The translations under genes were made by a program, and so were the position numbers. The notes beneath the pieces are model-generated. The model was not told where the DNA came from. It saw nothing but the letters and a program-made list of their open reading frames with translations, and did no database searches. From assembly GCF_937996225.1 (NCBI RefSeq), contig NZ_CALKTC010000005.1, positions 1-25,623 on the forward strand: 25,623 nucleotides of DNA. The letters are read 5' to 3'. Source of the stretch: an uncultured Campylobacter sp. (lineage in GTDB: Bacteria; Campylobacterota; Campylobacteria; Campylobacterales; Campylobacteraceae). Shown piece by piece: positions 21,994 through 25,623 of the stretch; positions within the stretch are counted from its first letter, which is position 1, and each line of letters starts with the position of its first letter.

Positions 21994-22476
21994 ATGGCAA
22001 AAGTATGGAAATTCGGCGATGATATCGACACCGACATTATTATCGCAGCGCGTTATTTAAACACTTCCGATGCGGCGGTGCTTGCGACGCACATCATGGA
22101 GGATGCGGACAGGGATTTTTCGTCCAAAATAGCTCACGGCGATATCATCGTAGCGGGGAAAAATTTCGGCTGCGGCAGCTCGCGCGAGCACGCTCCTTTG
22201 GCGCTTAAGGCCGCCGGAATTTCATGCGTGATCGCAAAAAACTTCGCTAGGATTTTTTATCGAAACAGCTTCAACACGGGCTTTTTGATCCTCGAATGCG
22301 ACGAGACGGACAAGATCGCGCAGGGCGACGAGCTTAGCATCGATCTAAAGGGCGGCGTAATTAAAAATTTAACTCAAAAAACTCAGTATAAATTCGGCGC
22401 GATACCGGAGTTTATGCAAAAGCTCCTCGATGCCGGTGGAGCGATAAATTATGCAAAAACAAAGATAAATTTGTAA
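21994..22476 (+). CDS. leuD: 3-isopropylmalate dehydratase small subunit
   Basis: LeuD pairs with LeuC to isomerise 2-isopropylmalate to 3-isopropylmalate in leucine synthesis. This 160-residue protein belongs to the short LeuD branch shared with archaea and epsilonproteobacteria, not the 200-residue E. coli type. It begins VWKFGDDIDTDIIIAARYLN. The swivel-domain signature GCGSSREHAP is at 59-68, followed by AKNFARIFYRNSFNTG. The ATG follows an AAGG. It lies nine bases before leuB, forming an operon. leuC and leuA are not in the window. Homoaconitase or dimethylmalate dehydratase subunits look similar, but the leuB neighbour supports leucine synthesis. Confidence 0.94.
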   Translation: MAKVWKFGDDIDTDIIIAARYLNTSDAAVLATHIMEDADRDFSSKIAHGDIIVAGKNFGCGSSREHAPLALKAAGISCVIAKNFARIFYRNSFNTGFLILECDETDKIAQGDELSIDLKGGVIKNLTQKTQYKFGAIPEFMQKLLDAGGAINYAKTKINL

Positions 22477-22485
22477 GGAATTTAG

Positions 22486-23556
22486 ATGAAAAAATACGAC
22501 GTATGCGTGATAAAAGGCGACGGAATCGGCCCTGAGATCATCGAAGAAGCGATCAAGGTGCTCGATGCCGTAAGCCATAAATTTAATTTTGAGCTAAATT
22601 TTGACTACCGCTTGATGGGCGGCGCGGCAATCGATATTATGGGCGTTCCGCTTCCGGATGAAACGCTAAATACCGCTAAATCAAGCGACGCGGTGCTTTT
22701 CGGCGCGATCGGCGGCGCGAAATGGGACGGGTTGCCGCGCGAACTGCGCCCCGAAAGCGGGCTGCTAAAAATTCGCAAGGAGCTCGGAGCGTTTGCAAAT
22801 CTGCGCCCTGCGATGATTTTTGATGAGCTGATAAACGCTTCGACGCTAAAGCCGGAGATCATCAAAGGCGTCGATATAATGGTGGTACGCGAGCTTACGG
22901 GCGGGATTTATTTCGGGCAGCCGCGCGCAAAAAACGAAAAGGACGCGCTAAATACGATGTGCTACAACGTCTCTGAGATCGAGCGCGTCGCAAAAGTTGC
23001 CTTTGAGGCTGCGCTTTTGCGAAATAAAAAGATAACGCTCGTGGATAAGGCCAACGTGCTTGAAACAAGCCAGCTGTGGCGCGAGGTCGTAAGCGAGCTA
23101 GCCAAAAATTATGCGGGGATAAATTTAGAATTTATGTACGTAGATAACGCCGCTATGCAGCTCGTGCGGGCGCCTGCGCAGTTTGATGTGATTTTGACGG
23201 AGAATTTGTTCGGCGATATTTTAAGCGATGAGGCGAGCATGATCTGCGGCTCGATCGGATTGCTTCCGAGTGCGAGTATCGGCGGCAAGGTAGGAATTTA
23301 CGAGCCGATCCACGGCAGCGCGCCCGATATCGCGGGACAGGGTATCGCAAACCCGATCGCTACGATCTTAAGCTCTGCGATGATGCTAAAATACGCATTT
23401 GGCGAAAATGAGGCCGCAGCCGCGATCGAAAGCGCCGTGCGCGCCGTGCTTCGCGACGGATACCGCACCAAGGATATCGCGCAGTACGACGCCAAAGAAA
23501 TTTGCTCGACCGCAGAGATCGGCTCGATCATCGCAGATTACGCGGCCAAAGCCTAG
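22486..23556 (+). CDS. leuB: 3-isopropylmalate dehydrogenase
   Basis: LeuB oxidises and decarboxylates 3-isopropylmalate to 2-oxoisocaproate with NAD+ and a divalent metal. The 356-residue length is usual. Motifs are KGDGIGPEI near the N-terminus, LRPESGLLKIRKELGAFANLRP, VRELTGGIYFGQPR, VDKANVLETSQLWRE, the metal-binding YVDNAAMQLVRAP..NLFGDILSDEAS and the NAD site PIHGSAPDIAGQGIANPIAT. It starts at an ATG with AAGGA upstream, nine bases after leuD. The following small gene starts ten bases after its stop, with its Shine-Dalgarno overlapping the stop codon. Confidence 0.97.
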   Translation: MKKYDVCVIKGDGIGPEIIEEAIKVLDAVSHKFNFELNFDYRLMGGAAIDIMGVPLPDETLNTAKSSDAVLFGAIGGAKWDGLPRELRPESGLLKIRKELGAFANLRPAMIFDELINASTLKPEIIKGVDIMVVRELTGGIYFGQPRAKNEKDALNTMCYNVSEIERVAKVAFEAALLRNKKITLVDKANVLETSQLWREVVSELAKNYAGINLEFMYVDNAAMQLVRAPAQFDVILTENLFGDILSDEASMICGSIGLLPSASIGGKVGIYEPIHGSAPDIAGQGIANPIATILSSAMMLKYAFGENEAAAAIESAVRAVLRDGYRTKDIAQYDAKEICSTAEIGSIIADYAAKA

Positions 23557-23565
23557 GAATAAGCC

Positions 23566-23808
23566 TTGAATAGCGCGCTTGCTTATGCTTTGAAGCTTGA
23601 GGAGAGAGGCGATATTTACGGCGCGCTTCGTGCCTGCCGCGCCGCACTTCGCGCAGATCCTAGCAATGCCGATATCGCCGTGCTTTTTGCGCGGCTAAAT
23701 TTAAATCATCGAGTAAGCTCTGGCGCCAATATGGCGATGCTGGAGCGCTTTTTTAGCGTCGATGCGCGCAAACAAGCGGAATTTAAGAGGTGGCTAATTG
23801 ATGTATGA
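23566..23808 (+). CDS. Small TPR-like protein upstream of ciaD-like gene
   Basis: This 80-residue protein starts at TTG (23566) with AGGA overlapping the leuB stop, seven bases before. The N-terminal half resembles one tetratricopeptide unit (ALKLEERGDIYGALRACRAALRADPSNADIAVLFARL), a helical hairpin that binds proteins. The C-terminal half is basic and helical. Its stop overlaps the start of the next gene, so the two are probably translated together. From memory, C. jejuni has a small uncharacterised gene in the same place (Cj0787). It contains one GCGGAATTT word at 23776-23784 (codons for QAEF). Its function is unknown. Confidence 0.7.
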   Translation: MNSALAYALKLEERGDIYGALRACRAALRADPSNADIAVLFARLNLNHRVSSGANMAMLERFFSVDARKQAEFKRWLIDV

Positions 23809-25165
23809 AAATGAACTGGAAGATATCATCGAAGCAGTAAATGAGATGAAAGCACAAAAGCGCGTGCAAGATTTGGCGGTGCAGCAAGAGGGGGCTGTGA
23901 ATGCAAACGGCGCTGAAGCAGAAGCGCAGGCTTCGCAGGATGCTTTAAGCCCCGCTTCTTTTGCGCTAGATCCCATTGCATCTGGCGCCTTAAATTCCAC
24001 ATCTGCACCGTATATCGCTTCATCAAACGCGCAAAATTTCACTTCCTTAGATACTAAAAATTCCACTTCGCGCTTTGTTTCATCGGACGCTTTAAATTCC
24101 GCCTTCGATCATTCAAATTCCATGGCGAGTAAGAGCTCTGCGCCTAGCAGCGCAGAATTTGCAGCGGACGTTACTTTAAAAAAATCTGCCGCAAAAGATG
24201 AAAATTTTACTTTTTCCGGTGAAGAGAATTTTAAAAATTCTGATCTTGCAGGCGGTGAAAATTCCGTGGCCTCCGTCTCTTTGGGCGGAGAAAATTTTAT
24301 AAATTCCGCTTCTGCAAGCGGCAAAAATTCCGCAAATTCAACCTTTGCAAACGATGAAATTTTAAAAAGCTCCGCCGCAAAATTTGACGAAAGCTTGCGT
24401 GATTTATCAGGCATCGCAGGTGAAATTTACGATAGTTTAGGTAGCGATATGAATGGATTTGTTTCTCCGCAAAGCAGGGACGCAAGCATAGCGCAAAGCT
24501 CTGCCGAAAGTAAAGATTTTGAATTAGCGCTAAATTCTACGGATGACGACTCTCAAAGCGAGCAAGATTTGACGCCTCGTATTTTAGGCGCGCATTTTAA
24601 GGAGCTAAGCAATGACGATTTTGGGCCTGGCTTTGATTTCAAAGAAAACGAAGCTGACGATTATTTCGGTACGGCGCATTCTAAAAAGCAGGATTTAGCG
24701 TCGCTTCAAGCTCAAAATTCCGCCGCGCTAGAGATCCGCAATGCTGCCGCGCGCCAGCAAAATTTCGTTTCGCAGCCGCAGAATTTTACGACGCCCGGGG
24801 TGCGAGGTGATGAGCTCGCCACGCCGCAGCTTCGCAATTCTGCCGCACAGGATATGCAAGCGGGAAGTTTTGCCTCTTATGGTGCTAAAAATTCCGCCCT
24901 GCACCAGCCCGAGGAAGCGCGACATCTCGGGGCTGCTAGACAACCTCAAGCGAGCGATAAATCAAAATATCTCGCAAATGCAGATTTTAAAATTTCAAGC
25001 GAGGCAGAGTTTTTGAGCGCGATAAAAGAGCGAATTTTAGTGCTTTTTGAGGGGCTGAACGCTTTTGAGAAGGGCGATTTGAACGCGCGTGTGGAGCTAA
25101 ATTTAAAATTTATGGAATTTTTGCTTGCAAGTATCGAAAACCGACTTGAAAATCTATCAAAATGA
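23801..25165 (+). CDS. CiaD-like domain protein with long low-complexity insert
   Basis: The 454-residue protein has a short charged N-terminal helix (YENELEDIIEAVNEMKAQKR), a roughly 360-residue Ser/Ala/Asn-rich region, and a well-formed C-terminal helical domain (about 395-454, EFLSAIKERILVLFEGL and NLKFMEFLLASIENRLENL). The C-terminal domain and the place just before a CCA-type gene match C. jejuni CiaD (Cj0788), a secreted invasion effector of about 160 residues. The match is from memory and mainly at the C-terminus. The extra length is the low-complexity part, in which Asn-Ser and Asn-Phe pairs recur, encoded by about twenty RAATTY hexamers. A TTG lies just before the ATG used; AAGAGG precedes both. 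It overlaps the gene upstream and the one downstream. Secretion or an effector role in this species is not shown. Confidence 0.6.
   Translation: MYENELEDIIEAVNEMKAQKRVQDLAVQQEGAVNANGAEAEAQASQDALSPASFALDPIASGALNSTSAPYIASSNAQNFTSLDTKNSTSRFVSSDALNSAFDHSNSMASKSSAPSSAEFAADVTLKKSAAKDENFTFSGEENFKNSDLAGGENSVASVSLGGENFINSASASGKNSANSTFANDEILKSSAAKFDESLRDLSGIAGEIYDSLGSDMNGFVSPQSRDASIAQSSAESKDFELALNSTDDDSQSEQDLTPRILGAHFKELSNDDFGPGFDFKENEADDYFGTAHSKKQDLASLQAQNSAALEIRNAAARQQNFVSQPQNFTTPGVRGDELATPQLRNSAAQDMQAGSFASYGAKNSALHQPEEARHLGAARQPQASDKSKYLANADFKISSEAEFLSAIKERILVLFEGLNAFEKGDLNARVELNLKFMEFLLASIENRLENLSK
23992..24897. repeat. RAATTY/RAATTCCGC-rich segment inside the CiaD-like gene
   Basis: About twenty RAATTY hexamers were counted here, for example at 23992, 24034, 24058, 24094, 24115, 24155, 24202, 24226, 24235, 24259, 24292, 24301, 24325, 24334, 24357, 24380 and 24423. 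Five are extended to AAATTCCGC (24094, 24301, 24325, 24715 and 24889). Spacing is irregular, from 9 to over 40 bases, but sites fall in one main frame, giving Asn-Ser or Asn-Phe. Confidence 0.85.
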
Positions 25166-25623
25166 CGATTTCATCGCGCTTTTAGATTATCTTAAAAAAT
25201 TTAGCTCACGCATATATCTAGTAGGCGGTTGCGTGCGCGATCATTTTTTGGGGCGGGCGAGCGCTGATGTGGATGTGGAGCTTTATGATGTGGGTCCGCA
25301 CCGTTTCGAGCAAATTATGCATGGCTTCGGCGCACAGGGCGTCGGCAAGAGTTACTTCGTCTATAAATACAAAAACTTCGACATCTCGCTTCCGCGCACC
25401 GAGAGTAAGACGGGCATCGGACACAAGGGCTTTAGCGTCGCTTTGGCTACGGACGAACATGAGGCTAGCAGGCGGCGCGATTTTACGATCAATGCGCTGG
25501 CAATGGGTGCGGCCGGACAAGTTTATGATTATGTGGGCGGCCGGAAAGATATCCGTAAGAGACGTATTGCCGCCGTCGGCAATGCAAAAGAACGGTTTCA
25601 GGAAGATGCGCTGCGGCTTTTTC
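25146..25623 (+). CDS. cca: CCA tRNA nucleotidyltransferase / poly(A) polymerase family, 3' end cut by window edge
   Basis: This enzyme adds or repairs the 3' CCA of tRNAs (or poly(A) tails) with CTP/ATP. The visible 159 codons hold the class II nucleotidyltransferase head: YLVGGCVRDHFLG (24-36), the metal-binding D41-V-D43 in ASADVDVELYD, RRRDFTINALAMG and GGRKDIRKRRI, then NAKERFQEDALRLF at the window edge. The start is uncertain: no ATG fits. TTG at 25146 gives an N-terminus LKIYQNDDFIALLDYLKKFS of normal length; TTG at 25125 is an alternative. Either start overlaps the end of the CiaD-like gene by about 20-40 bases. CCA-adding and A-adding members cannot be told apart from this fragment. 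Confidence 0.88.
   Translation, partial: MKIYQNDDFIALLDYLKKFSSRIYLVGGCVRDHFLGRASADVDVELYDVGPHRFEQIMHGFGAQGVGKSYFVYKYKNFDISLPRTESKTGIGHKGFSVALATDEHEASRRRDFTINALAMGAAGQVYDYVGGRKDIRKRRIAAVGNAKERFQEDALRLF

Noticed and set aside
23798..24066. Shadow ORFs on the minus strand of the CiaD-like gene
   Set aside because: They arise from the low complexity of the plus-strand gene and lack start signals.
1..25623. CRISPR array or insertion sequence
   Set aside because: No set of identical repeats with unique spacers of 30-40 bases was seen; the 15-bp array has too short a unit and lies in a gene. No transposase or paired terminal inverted repeats were found. No tRNA or rRNA was recognised.

Overview
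The window looks like the chromosome of an epsilonproteobacterium, most likely a Campylobacter of the higher-GC oral/enteric group (C. gracilis, C. showae, C. rectus or C. curvus type; species not determined). The case rests on the HrcA-GrpE-DnaK operon with both HrcA-type and HspR-type sites, an atpB gene separated from the rest of the ATP synthase genes, the gatB/gpsA pairing, a TupABC tungstate transporter, a CiaD-like gene just upstream of a CCA-type nucleotidyltransferase, and a great abundance of AAATTT-like words. Gene-order comparisons with C. jejuni are from memory.

Layout. 1-1148: 3' part of an AT-rich ankyrin-repeat gene, probably accessory. 1306-2631: class V aminotransferase/cysteine desulfurase-like gene. 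3147-5999: divergent tup locus (tupB-tupC on minus, tupA on plus) around a palindromic operator-like site; a strong terminator follows tupA. 6526-9817 (minus): hrcA-grpE-dnaK with a near-consensus sigma70 promoter overlapped by HAIR-like and CIRCE-like sites. 10374-14686 (plus): atpB with a small membrane protein, gatB, a roughly 840-base stretch with no convincing gene, and gpsA. 15279-18141: uracil permease and a membrane-anchored DKNYY-type protein. 18142-18936: gene-less and repeat-containing. 18937-21588 (minus): DJ-1/PfpI-family protein and rpoD. 21994-25623 (plus): leuD, leuB, a small TPR-like protein, a CiaD-like protein and the start of a CCA-adding enzyme, tightly packed or overlapping from leuB onward.

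Most genes are housekeeping genes for transport, heat shock, tRNA charging, leucine and phospholipid synthesis, and transcription. The unusual feature is the density and arrangement of RAATTY hexamers (AAATTT, GAATTT, AAATTC, GAATTC) and of a longer word, RAATTCCGC. In the 5' end of tupC fifteen RAATTY sites lie exactly 15 bp apart and are translated as a five-residue repeat with Asn at every fifth position. A 15-16 bp array lies before gpsA, and about twenty sites fill the expanded middle of the CiaD-like gene. C. jejuni CtsM methylates RAATTY and this methylation promotes DNA uptake, so these arrays are candidates for uptake-signal accumulation, some of it inside genes. That link is an inference. 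All counts were made by hand.
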